Shown piece after piece: positions 51,845 to 60,208 of a stretch of 64,000 nucleotides of DNA. The notes beneath the pieces are model-generated. The model worked only from the letters and a program-made list of their open reading frames with translations. It made no database searches and was not told the origin of the DNA. The translations under genes and the position numbers were made by a program. The stretch comes from Paenibacillus helianthi (lineage in GTDB: Bacteria > Bacillota > Bacilli > Paenibacillales > Paenibacillaceae). The stretch covers positions 1 to 64,000 of the forward strand of contig NZ_LVWI01000037.1 in NCBI RefSeq assembly GCF_001909055.1, in the 5' to 3' direction. The number at the start of each line of letters is the position of its first letter. The stretch's first letter is position 1.

Positions 51845-53773
51845 ATGGGCAGCCAACTGCAGCGGACAAAAACCAATTCGCTGGAGCAACTAAAGGCTAA
51901 TCCGCTGATCACCAAAGCGGACCTGCAGGAAGCCTTCCTGCAGCTTGCCCATCCGCTGAAGCCACACTACAGCGATGGGCATGCCCGCGTGAAGCTGGGC
52001 GTAACCGGAGTCCATTATGGTCCGGATATTGCGGAAATGGAGGGCTTTTCCCGGGTGCTGTGGGGATTTGTGCCTTTTCTCGCCGGAGGCGGGGAGAATG
52101 ACATGTGGGAACTGATCCTGGATGGCATCAGGAACGGTACTGATCCCGGACATAAGGAATATTGGGGAGAGGTCGCTGACTATGACCAGCGGCTTGTGGA
52201 AATGGCGGCGTTCGGTTATGCGCTGTCGATGATCCCGGAGCGGATCTGGACTCCACTGAACGGCCAGGAGCGCGCCAATCTGTACGCCTGGCTGAATCAG
52301 ATGAATGCACATCCCTGCTACGATTGCAATTGGCTCTTCTTCAACGTGCTGGTGAATCTGGGCTTCCGCACAGCCGGGCTGCCTTATGACGGGCAGCAGC
52401 TCGAGAACAACCTGCGCCGGATTGATGATTTCTATCTCTCGGATGGCTGGTACAGCGATGGAATCGGCGGGCATATTGATTATTATGTTCCGTTTGCCAT
52501 CCACTTCTACGGCCTGTTGTACGCAAAGCTGATGGGTGATGAAGATCCTGAGCGTTCCCGTGTGTTCAAAGAGCGTTCCGGGAAGTTCGCCGAAGAATTC
52601 ATCCATTGGTTTGCCGGGGACGGCTCGGCTCTTCCGTATGGAAGAAGTCTGGCGTACCGGTTTGCGCAGTCTGCTTTCTGGGGTGCGCTGGCTTTTGCTG
52701 AAGTAGAGACAATGCCCTACGGGGTGATCAAGGGACTGATCCTGCGCAACATGCGCTGGTGGCTGAAGCAGGATATCCTGAATGAAGAGGGCGTACTGAC
52801 CATCGGCTATGCTTATCCGAACCTGGTGATGGCCGAGAACTATAATTCACCGGGCTCGCCTTACTGGTCTCTGAAGTTCTTCATGCCGCTTGCGCTGGAG
52901 GACAATCACCCCTTTTGGCTGTCTGAAGAGCTGCCGCTTCCTGAACTGAAAACGCTGGCTGTACAGCAGCCTGCACATTTGGTCATTTGCCGCCAGCCCG
53001 AGACGGATCATGTGGCAGCTTTCAACAGCGGTCATCTCTCGACCAATGAGCATACACACACTTCTGCCAAGTATGAGAAATTCGTATATTCCACGGCCTT
53101 TGGCTTCAGTGTGCCCCGCTCGGAATGGGGGATTGCCCAGGGCGCGTTCGATTCCACGCTGGCGCTTAGCGAGGCGGGGGATAATCTGTACCGGGTACGC
53201 CGGCAAAATATAGAGACACGGATTGAAGACAATATCCTGTACTCCCGCTGGAAGCCTTGGGCGAATGTGGAGGTGCAGACCTGGGTGGTTGCCGGTCTTC
53301 CGTGGCATATCCGCATTCACCGCGTGCAGACGGGGCGGGCCTTGGATGCGGCAGAAGGCGGATATGCCGTGGCCCTGGAGCCGGCATTTCAGGAGCTCCG
53401 CTCCGCTGACGGATACGCGGTGACAGCTGTCAGCAGTCATGGTGTAAGCGGAGTATTGGGGCTAGCGGGCTACCGTGAAGCCGTGATGATCCGTCCGCAT
53501 ACGAATACCAATGTCCTTCGTCCGCGGACGGCTATCCCGACTCTGCTGGCGGGCATTGCTCCAGGCACGCACTGGCTGGTCTCAGCTTTCTATGGGGAGC
53601 CGTGTCTGATGAGCAGTCTTGGGATGGAAGAACCCCGGAATGAAGATGGGACAGAAGCCGATGTATCTGTAAGAGATACTGACCCGCTGCTGCTTCTCGG
53701 CATCCAACTGACCGGATCTGAGATCAGAATGACATCTCATTGCGGCCGGAGTCTTGTGATCCCGCTGGTTTAA
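51845..53773 (+). CDS. DUF2264 protein of the uronate polysaccharide locus
   Basis: The 642-residue protein has a DUF2264 N-terminal half (about 40-400: PHYSDGHARVKLGVTGVHYGPDIAEMEGFSRVLWGFVPFLAGGG, YDCNWLFFNVLVNLGFR, YSDGIGGHIDYYVPFAIHFYGLLY) that looks like an alpha/alpha-barrel and a beta-rich C-terminal half. DUF2264 genes occur beside GH88/GH105 and lyase genes in many gut and soil bacteria, and a glycosidase or lyase function is likely but unproven. No signal peptide. The ATG at 51845 has AGGGAGTGG. The terminator at 53848 closes the operon. Confidence 0.88.
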   Translation: MGSQLQRTKTNSLEQLKANPLITKADLQEAFLQLAHPLKPHYSDGHARVKLGVTGVHYGPDIAEMEGFSRVLWGFVPFLAGGGENDMWELILDGIRNGTDPGHKEYWGEVADYDQRLVEMAAFGYALSMIPERIWTPLNGQERANLYAWLNQMNAHPCYDCNWLFFNVLVNLGFRTAGLPYDGQQLENNLRRIDDFYLSDGWYSDGIGGHIDYYVPFAIHFYGLLYAKLMGDEDPERSRVFKERSGKFAEEFIHWFAGDGSALPYGRSLAYRFAQSAFWGALAFAEVETMPYGVIKGLILRNMRWWLKQDILNEEGVLTIGYAYPNLVMAENYNSPGSPYWSLKFFMPLALEDNHPFWLSEELPLPELKTLAVQQPAHLVICRQPETDHVAAFNSGHLSTNEHTHTSAKYEKFVYSTAFGFSVPRSEWGIAQGAFDSTLALSEAGDNLYRVRRQNIETRIEDNILYSRWKPWANVEVQTWVVAGLPWHIRIHRVQTGRALDAAEGGYAVALEPAFQELRSADGYAVTAVSSHGVSGVLGLAGYREAVMIRPHTNTNVLRPRTAIPTLLAGIAPGTHWLVSAFYGEPCLMSSLGMEEPRNEDGTEADVSVRDTDPLLLLGIQLTGSEIRMTSHCGRSLVIPLV

Positions 53774-53847
53774 GAGACGGAAAGGACAAGCTTCGGATGA
53801 AGCTGGTAAGCTAGATAGCCTGACAAAAACTACTAGGATACGGAAAG

Positions 53848-53888
53848 GCCTGCTGCCAGAATAAATTGGCGGCGGGCTGTTTATTTTT
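53848..53888 (+). terminator. Terminator of the polysaccharide locus
   Basis: GCCTGCTGCCA (53848-53858) pairs (two G-T) with TGGCGGCGGGC (53867-53877), followed by TGTTTATTTTT. Confidence 0.75.
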
Positions 53889-53940
53889 GCGGGAGGGAGG
53901 TCTATGATGAAATGAAAAGGAAATTTAAGGGGGGACGGTA

Positions 53941-54750
53941 ATGTTTGAGAGCTTTGAGACGGGAGACGAAGTGCTGCAAAGTGAGGCGTTCATGAAGGAG
54001 GAGGTTCGGTATAATCTAATCCACCGGATTACCGAATATCCTGCAGCGATCCGGCTGACCACTTCAGACCGCAAGCTGATATTCACACAATCACCGGGAC
54101 ATAATCCCTGGCTGTGGGTGTCCGGAGAGCTTGAGAGAGAACAGCAGGAGCGTCTTGTGCAGCAGCTAGCAGAACGGGTGCAGTTATATGAGTTTCCCGG
54201 GATTTCTGCGCAGCCGGAGATTGCGAAGACATTTGCGGAGGCTTTTTGTAACAGAAAGGGTAAGCTCTATCATACGAATATGATGCTGGAGGCATATCAT
54301 TGTCCGGAGGTGTGGAAGCCTGCCGAGGTCCATGGACACCTGGAGAAAGCTAAGGCTGAACAGGTTCCCGTGATTGCTGAATTTTTGACCGGATTCATGA
54401 AGGATGCTTTTGGCGAGATGCTGCGGCCGGAGGATTTTTTGACGATAGCTGCTGAAGATGCCGCCTCCGGTGACTTGTACCTGTGGATGGCGGATCATAC
54501 CCCCGTATCCATGGCAAAGATCACGCACCGTTCGGCCAGACATGCACGCATTAACGATGTGTACACCCCTGCAAGTCACCGCAAGCAAGGGTATGCGAGC
54601 GCACTGGTTGCAGCCCTTTGTGAGCACCTTCTGAGTGCAGAATTGACACCGGTACTCTACGCGGACGGCAAAAATCCGGACTCTAACAAAGTCTACAGGT
54701 CGATCGGGTTTATGAACGCAGGCCAAATTACTGACCTCAAGTTTGATTAA
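53941..54750 (+). CDS. GNAT-family acetyltransferase with N-terminal extension
   Basis: The 269-residue protein has a C-terminal GNAT domain (about 140-265) with RINDVYTPASHRKQGYASALVAALC as the acetyl-CoA loop and YADGKNPDSNKVYRSIGF as motif B. The N-terminal 130 residues resemble the extra domain found in a group of Firmicutes GNAT proteins (sometimes with a degenerate GNAT repeat). Substrate unknown. AAGGGGGGACGGT precedes the ATG. It is a single gene. Confidence 0.8.
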   Translation: MFESFETGDEVLQSEAFMKEEVRYNLIHRITEYPAAIRLTTSDRKLIFTQSPGHNPWLWVSGELEREQQERLVQQLAERVQLYEFPGISAQPEIAKTFAEAFCNRKGKLYHTNMMLEAYHCPEVWKPAEVHGHLEKAKAEQVPVIAEFLTGFMKDAFGEMLRPEDFLTIAAEDAASGDLYLWMADHTPVSMAKITHRSARHARINDVYTPASHRKQGYASALVAALCEHLLSAELTPVLYADGKNPDSNKVYRSIGFMNAGQITDLKFD

Positions 54751-54846
54751 AAGGAAATTTGACTTGCTCCCCCCGTGTTAACTATGCTAATACAAAGTGC
54801 AAATAAACACATAGGATGAAGCAATTGTGTTAAGGGGGCTTGAGTG

Positions 54847-56001
54847 ATGGAGAGGCTGCAGGTATGGCCGGAAAAGTTCAAGAAGTTTTTTCTGAATAAC
54901 CGATTTGTGGTAACGCTGCTGATCGTACTGCTGATCGGTGTAAATATTCTGGTATTTGCCAAAATCCCGTTTATCTTTAAACCGATTTCAGTCTTGCTGC
55001 ATACCGTGGCGGCACCTCTGCTGTTATCGGGGATTGCCTACTATCTGTTGAACCCTCTGGTGGACCGGTTAGAGCGGCGGAGCAAGATCAGACGGCCTTA
55101 TGGCATCGTTATTCTGTATCTGATCATCGGCGGAATTATAACCCTGATCCTGCTTACGGTAATCCCGATGATCCGCACCCAGCTGGTAGGCCTGATTGAT
55201 AATTTTCCTAAATACAGTGATCAGATCCAACAGGAATTCATCAACCTGACCGGCAGCAAGCTATTTGGACAGATTCAGGAGAATGTGGGGACGGATGTCA
55301 CTGACCTTACAAGCAAAGTCACATCGTGGGGCACTTCTTTCCTGAACAATGCGTTGAACGGTGTAGGCAACTTTGTAGGAGCGCTGACGGAGATTGTGCT
55401 TGCCCTGGTAACTACCCCATTTATTCTATTCTACCTGCTGCGCGACGGCAAAAGGCTGCCGGATTATTTGATGAGATTTATTCCTACGGCATTGCAGCCT
55501 CAGACCCGCATGGTCATGTCAGAGATGAACAGCCAGGTGGCGTCCTATATTCGGGGACAGATTATTGTCAGCTGCTGCATCGGCGCCTTGCTCTACATCG
55601 GATATTTAATTATCGGGCTTGAATATTCGCTGGTTCTGGCGATTGTCGCTGCCTGTACAGCGGTTGTACCTTATCTGGGACCCGCAATTGCCATTACTCC
55701 GGCCCTGATCGTAGCGCTGGTAACGTCTCCGTTCATGCTGCTGAAAATGCTGTTCGTATGGACGGCTGTTCAATTGATCGAAGGCAAGTTCATCTCTCCG
55801 CAGATCATGGGCAAGTCGCTGAAGATACATCCGATTACCATCATTTTTGTCATTATTTTTGCCGGTAAAATGTTCGGTGTGCTCGGAATCATTCTGGCCG
55901 TACCGGGATATGCCGTACTGAAAGTGGTCGTTACCCATGTCTTCCAGTGGTTCCGTTTCCGCTCCGGACTCTATATACAGATTGAAGATAACAAGGAATA
56001 A
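54847..56001 (+). CDS. AI-2E family transporter-like permease
   Basis: The protein of about 384 residues has 7-8 membrane helices, with family features LLNPLVDRLERR, NFPKYSDQIQ, LVTTPFILFYLLRDGKRLP, VPYLGPAIAITPALIVAL and EGKFISPQIMGKSLKIHPITIIFVIIFAGKMFGVLGIILAVP. Members export various solutes (AI-2 in TqsA, Na+/Li+-H+ exchange in others); here unknown. AAGGGGG precedes the GTG/ATG pair at 54844/54847. It is followed at 19 bases by the esterase. Confidence 0.88.
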   Translation: MERLQVWPEKFKKFFLNNRFVVTLLIVLLIGVNILVFAKIPFIFKPISVLLHTVAAPLLLSGIAYYLLNPLVDRLERRSKIRRPYGIVILYLIIGGIITLILLTVIPMIRTQLVGLIDNFPKYSDQIQQEFINLTGSKLFGQIQENVGTDVTDLTSKVTSWGTSFLNNALNGVGNFVGALTEIVLALVTTPFILFYLLRDGKRLPDYLMRFIPTALQPQTRMVMSEMNSQVASYIRGQIIVSCCIGALLYIGYLIIGLEYSLVLAIVAACTAVVPYLGPAIAITPALIVALVTSPFMLLKMLFVWTAVQLIEGKFISPQIMGKSLKIHPITIIFVIIFAGKMFGVLGIILAVPGYAVLKVVVTHVFQWFRFRSGLYIQIEDNKE

Positions 56002-56020
56002 CAGGAAGAGGTAGATTGAT

Positions 56021-57529
56021 ATGACAGCACCACTGGTTACAACATTATACGGAAAACTGCTGGGAGCCGAAGAGGAGGGTGTGAAGGTATGGCGCGGGAT
56101 TCCTTTTGCTGCACCTCCAGTCGGGAAGCTGCGGTTTCGCGCGCCTCAGCCGCCTCAGCCGTGGGATAGCGTCAGAGAGGCCCTTTCATTCAGTCCGGTA
56201 AGCCATCAGCCTGTGAGCACCAGTAGTACACGGTTTGGCGGTACATCCCCGGACTACTCGGAAGACTGTCTATATCTGAATGTCTGGTCTCCTGCGGAAG
56301 CGGGGGAGAGCTTGCCGGTGATGGTCTGGATACATGGGGGAACCTTTGTGACCGGATCCGGCAGTCAGCCGATGTTCGACGGTACCCGGATGGCCCGCAA
56401 CGGCAAGGTTGTTCTGGTTACTATAAATTACCGGCTGGGGCCGTTCGGATTCGTACATATGTCCCCATTCAGCAGTGAGTTCGCTTCAAATGCGGGTCTG
56501 CTGGACCAGATTGCGGCCCTGAAGTGGGTACAGGGCAACATAAGCGCTTTCGGTGGCGATCCACAGCGTGTTACCGTCTTTGGAGAATCAGCGGGCAGCA
56601 TGAGCATTGCTGCGCTGCTGGCAATGCCCGCCGCGCAGGGGCTGTTCGCAGGGGCTATTATGGAGAGCGGGGCCGGGCAGACGTTGCAGCCGGAGCAGGG
56701 CCAAGAGATTGCAGCGGCTCTGCTGGCTGAGCTGGGGCTTACTCCAGGCAGTGATTTGGAGGTATTGGATAACCTTCCGGCGGAGCAGATCCTGGAAGCG
56801 GCGGCGCGGATGACTTACAAGCTGTCCGGTGAAGCGCTCAGCATGTTTTTCCAGCCGGTTATCGAGCCTATGACGGTGCCTGCTGATCCTGCTGAAGCTA
56901 TAGCGGGTGGGTCGGCACAAGGAATTCCGCTGCTGATCGGTACCAATCTGCACGAGGGAAATCTGTTTTTCCGGGAAGAACGTCCGGGGGAGAGCTTCGA
57001 GCAATCGCTCAAAGCACTGGAAATGCTTATGGGTATTGACGATCTGGCGGAGCTTGCCGTCGATTATCCGAAGTCCTGGGAGGGGCAGGCGGAGCTCCTG
57101 ACGGACCTCTTTTTCTGGGGCAGTTCAATTGCCTTTGCGGAGACCCAGTCTGCGGCGGCACCCGTGTGGATGTACCGGTTTGACTGGACGGTTCAGGGCC
57201 ATCCGCTGCTGGAGAAGGCTGTTCATGGTGCCGAAATTCTGTATGTGTTCGGCAACCTGCATCTGCTGAAGCAATATGGCTTGACGGTGACTCCAGACAT
57301 GCAAAAGTTGTCCGAAACGATGCAGAAGACCTGGACGGCATTCGCACACCGGGGGGATCCATCGATTCCCGGCCTGGAATGGCCGCCGTATAGAGCGGAC
57401 TCGCGGGCAACTGTTATTTTTGATGGGGAAACGCAGGTGGTGCTGGACCCGGATGCGGAGAAACGGCGGCGGTTATTTTCTGCACAGGCTAATTGGCCGA
57501 AGGTGTTTTCCGAGAAGACGGGCGAATAG
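56021..57529 (+). CDS. Type-B carboxylesterase (PnbA-like)
   Basis: The 502-residue alpha/beta hydrolase has the oxyanion segment IHGG (104-107), EDCLYLNVWSP at 81-91, the nucleophile Ser190 in FGESAGS, the acid region ..LHEGNLFF and a late His in AVHGAEILYVFGN. Related to Bacillus p-nitrobenzyl esterase. Cytoplasmic (no signal). AGGAAGAGG before the ATG. The stop is directly followed by the next hydrolase gene start (no gap). Confidence 0.92.
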   Translation: MTAPLVTTLYGKLLGAEEEGVKVWRGIPFAAPPVGKLRFRAPQPPQPWDSVREALSFSPVSHQPVSTSSTRFGGTSPDYSEDCLYLNVWSPAEAGESLPVMVWIHGGTFVTGSGSQPMFDGTRMARNGKVVLVTINYRLGPFGFVHMSPFSSEFASNAGLLDQIAALKWVQGNISAFGGDPQRVTVFGESAGSMSIAALLAMPAAQGLFAGAIMESGAGQTLQPEQGQEIAAALLAELGLTPGSDLEVLDNLPAEQILEAAARMTYKLSGEALSMFFQPVIEPMTVPADPAEAIAGGSAQGIPLLIGTNLHEGNLFFREERPGESFEQSLKALEMLMGIDDLAELAVDYPKSWEGQAELLTDLFFWGSSIAFAETQSAAAPVWMYRFDWTVQGHPLLEKAVHGAEILYVFGNLHLLKQYGLTVTPDMQKLSETMQKTWTAFAHRGDPSIPGLEWPPYRADSRATVIFDGETQVVLDPDAEKRRRLFSAQANWPKVFSEKTGE

Positions 57530-58492
57530 ATGAATACTACCACTAATCGTTTAACATACAATGAATCCGAAATATATTGGAAGCAATATCAGAAATTTTT
57601 TCCTGAGGAACTGCGAATAGCAGAAAATAACTTACCGTCTGAAGAGTGGTGGGAATGGAACGATTGTCGTATCCATCTGGATCGTATGTACGCTCCGGAT
57701 TCAAAAATTAAAGTTATTTTAATTCATGGTGCAGGCGGGAATGGCAGATTATTGGCACCCTATGCGCGGATGCTACAAAAGCATGGATATGATGTTGTAT
57801 CCCCTGACCTCCCTCCTTTTGGACTAAGCTACACTGAGTCATTACAATCTATGGATTACCTACATTGGATTGAAATACTTACAGAGTTGATCGAACAGGA
57901 AATCAAACGGGACGGTAAACCGATTGTGTTATTAGGGGCCAGCATTGGAGGCATGCTGGCTTATCATGTGGCTTCAAAGAGCAATCAAGTTAGAGGGTTA
58001 ATTGTAACAACCTTTGTGGATACAAGTAACCCGAAAGTTCGTGACCAAATTGCCCCGAATAAGGCGATTAGTCGTTTGGGTAAATTCACAATGGATGCTT
58101 TTCCTTTGGTTTTGGATTCGTTACGAATTTCTGTTACAAAAGTATCAAGAATGGAATTAATTACAAATGATTTCGAATTGACCCAACTGATTATGAAAGA
58201 TCCTCGAGCGGCCGGGACAAAAGTTACTTTGCGATTTCTAAGAAGCTTCTTAAATATGAAATCCATGATTGAACCCGAAAATTTTGATGTTTGTCCAATA
58301 TTACTTATTCATCCTGAAATAGATCCAATGACGCCATTTAACTTAAGTGAACCTTTTTATAAACGGTTAAAGGGTAAAAAAGAATGTGTGATTTTAGAAG
58401 GCGCCGGGCATTTTCCGATAGAACAACCAGGTTTGGAGCAGATGAAAACGGCGGTGCTTTCTTTTTTATTTGACATCGAGAAAGCACTTTGA
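57530..58492 (+). CDS. Alpha/beta hydrolase, unknown substrate
   Basis: The 320-residue protein has the oxyanion loop LIHGAGGNG (64-72), the nucleophile elbow GASIGG with Ser138, an acid in HPEIDPMTPF and the His in GAGHFPIEQPG. It looks like a monoacylglycerol- or lysophospholipase-type hydrolase. It begins at the base after the esterase stop but its AT content is clearly higher, and no good ribosome site is visible except within the esterase end (GACGGGCGAAT), so it may be a recent acquisition. It faces the PstS-like gene tail-to-tail. Confidence 0.85.
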   Translation: MNTTTNRLTYNESEIYWKQYQKFFPEELRIAENNLPSEEWWEWNDCRIHLDRMYAPDSKIKVILIHGAGGNGRLLAPYARMLQKHGYDVVSPDLPPFGLSYTESLQSMDYLHWIEILTELIEQEIKRDGKPIVLLGASIGGMLAYHVASKSNQVRGLIVTTFVDTSNPKVRDQIAPNKAISRLGKFTMDAFPLVLDSLRISVTKVSRMELITNDFELTQLIMKDPRAAGTKVTLRFLRSFLNMKSMIEPENFDVCPILLIHPEIDPMTPFNLSEPFYKRLKGKKECVILEGAGHFPIEQPGLEQMKTAVLSFLFDIEKAL

Positions 58493-58509
58493 GCAATAAC
58501 ATCTTGTTG

Positions 58510-59685
58510 TTATTTTAATGAGGTATAACCTGTCTTCTCCACCAGTTCCTGTCCTTCTGCTGATTGTATCCAGTCCAGAAACGGCTTTACATTGGGATTC
58601 ACACTGCCTGCGGTTACGGCATAGAATTCTGCGGTCATTGGATACTTTCCACTCCGGATTCCCTCTTTGTCAGGCTTCACACCATCGATGGCAAGCAGCT
58701 TGATGCGATCATTCTTGTTCATCTCGGACGCATAGAACAAAAAACTGAAGCCAAGCGCATTTTTGAAGTTGCGGTAATCTGAGGTTTGACTGATGATGCC
58801 GCTCATCAAATCCATTACATCTTCCTGAGGTGGAGTCATCAGTTTGCGGTCCTCCATGATTTTCTCAAGCATTGTCTGGCTGCCGCTGCCCTGATCCCGC
58901 TGAAAGGCACGGATCCGGTCATTTTTGCCGCCCACCTCTTTCCAGTTCTTCAGTTTGCCGGCATAGATGTCCTTGATTTGCTCGGTACTCAGGGAAGACA
59001 CCGGATTGCGCTTGTTGACAAAAAAGACAAACGCTTCACGTCCGATCGGCGTAAGCATAAGCTCTTTGCCCGCCCGTTTGGCCTCTTTCTGTTGGGCGAG
59101 AGAAGGGGCTGCGGCAAAAATAATGTCAGTGTCTCCGGCAATCAGCCGTTTGTAGGCAAAGGCGGTGGAGGAGCACAGGATGATGTCATCATCATTAATT
59201 TCATAGGGATCATAATTGTCTTCCGGGTACACCGCCTGCACAAAAGCGGAATAGAGCGGATACAGAGCCGTTGCTCCGTCCAGATGCGGAAGCTGGTCAC
59301 TGATGTGGTAGGTTGCGGACTTACCCAGAACTGCGGCCTTGCTGTTGACACCGAACGGTTTATACTGACTGAGATTTACCTCATGGTCATCCACCACAGC
59401 GAAGCTGTTCACGTAAGCTTTGTTCAGCTCATAACCGGCTGTGGCCAGCAGGCAAAGTCCGGCGAAGACAGCAAGAGACAGGTTCCGGACCCGGCTGGAA
59501 AGTAAATCAAAAATAGCCATCACAAAATAAAGAGCCAGGCCGCAGGCAACCACCACCACAAGCGGTGCGTAAAAGGCCAGCCCAAGGGCTAAAGCAGCAA
59601 AGAAATAGCCGATAAATCCGGCAAAGGCCAGGGCAATCAGGACAAGAACAGAATAGAGCAGATTCAGAGCAACAGGTCTTTTCAT
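58510..59685 (-). CDS. Membrane-anchored PstS-like phosphate-binding protein
   Basis: The 391-residue protein has three to four N-terminal membrane helices (about 9-30, 33-60, 67-87) and then a phosphate-binding-type periplasmic domain (LDGATALYPLYSAFVQAVYPED, STAFAYKRLIAGDTDIIFAAAPS, FQRDQGSGSQTMLEKIM, YPMTAEFYAV). PstS usually has a lipobox and no membrane domain, so the multi-helix anchor is unusual. No pst permease genes are near. The ATG at 59685 is chosen for the GAGAGG before it; an upstream frame adds 22 residues without a ribosome site. Phosphate sensing or scavenging is inferred. Confidence 0.82.
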   Translation of the reverse strand: MKRPVALNLLYSVLVLIALAFAGFIGYFFAALALGLAFYAPLVVVVACGLALYFVMAIFDLLSSRVRNLSLAVFAGLCLLATAGYELNKAYVNSFAVVDDHEVNLSQYKPFGVNSKAAVLGKSATYHISDQLPHLDGATALYPLYSAFVQAVYPEDNYDPYEINDDDIILCSSTAFAYKRLIAGDTDIIFAAAPSLAQQKEAKRAGKELMLTPIGREAFVFFVNKRNPVSSLSTEQIKDIYAGKLKNWKEVGGKNDRIRAFQRDQGSGSQTMLEKIMEDRKLMTPPQEDVMDLMSGIISQTSDYRNFKNALGFSFLFYASEMNKNDRIKLLAIDGVKPDKEGIRSGKYPMTAEFYAVTAGSVNPNVKPFLDWIQSAEGQELVEKTGYTSLK

Positions 59686-59840
59686 AACGGCCTCTCTTTC
59701 ATGAAGCAAAATATGTATAAAATGCACACATTTACAGTATATATGATTCACATTCTTATTTCTTCCAAATAATGAGATGATGCCTGAGCTTCAGAAATGA
59801 TGTGCCTAATGAAAAAAATGTGAATATTTTCATAAAGGGC

Positions 59841-59869
59841 TAGACGAAACGAGCAAACGGCGTTATCCT
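59841..59869 (+). promoter_or_regulatory. Candidate promoter for the FMN riboswitch transcript
   Basis: TAGACG (59841-59846) and TATCCT (59864-59869), 17 bases apart, would start transcription about 25 bases before the riboswitch. Confidence 0.45.
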
Positions 59870-59898
59870 GTAATTGTGAAAAATATAACGGAATACAA

Positions 59899-60041
59899 GA
59901 TTCTCGGGGTAAGGTGAAATTCCTGACCGGCGGTGTTGTTCAAAGCGAACTAAGCCCGCGACTTCTTTTCTCTGTTTTTGAGGAAAGAACTGATCTGGTG
60001 ACAATCCAGAGCCGACGGTAAAGTCCGGATGAGAGAGGATC
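59899..60041 (+). promoter_or_regulatory. FMN riboswitch (RFN element)
   Basis: Conserved RFN elements are present in order: GGGGTAAGGTGAAATTCC, GACCGGCGGT, AGCCCGCGA, a variable stem (59961-59990), GAGCCGACGGT and AAGTCCGGATGAGAGAGGAT. P1 forms between GATTCTC (59899-59905) and GAGGATC (60035-60041). It binds FMN. The terminator 60126-60168 follows at about 85 bases, so control is by transcription termination of the EamA gene. Confidence 0.92.
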
Positions 60042-60125
60042 ATAAGACAAAGATGTCAGGTGCTGAAACGGGAACCGTCCTTTAAGGATGTTGTAGCCGC
60101 TTCTACTTGTGCCTTTGCCCTAAAC

Positions 60126-60168
60126 AACCCCCGAATTACGTCCTTTTCAGACGTTTTCGGGGGTTTTG
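60126..60168 (+). terminator. Riboswitch-controlled terminator
   Basis: AACCCCCGAA (60126-60135) pairs with TTCGGGGGTT (60156-60165), extended by ACGTC/GACGT inside, followed by a T-run. It lies between the FMN aptamer and the gene and should form when FMN is bound. Confidence 0.85.
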
Positions 60169-60208
60169 GTCTCTTATCGAGGGTTTGTATCGACAAGGAG
60201 AATGTATG

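Noticed and set aside
60107-60208. N-terminal extension of the EamA transporter
   Set aside because: The frame runs through the riboswitch terminator; the ATG at 60209 with AAGGAG is the real start.
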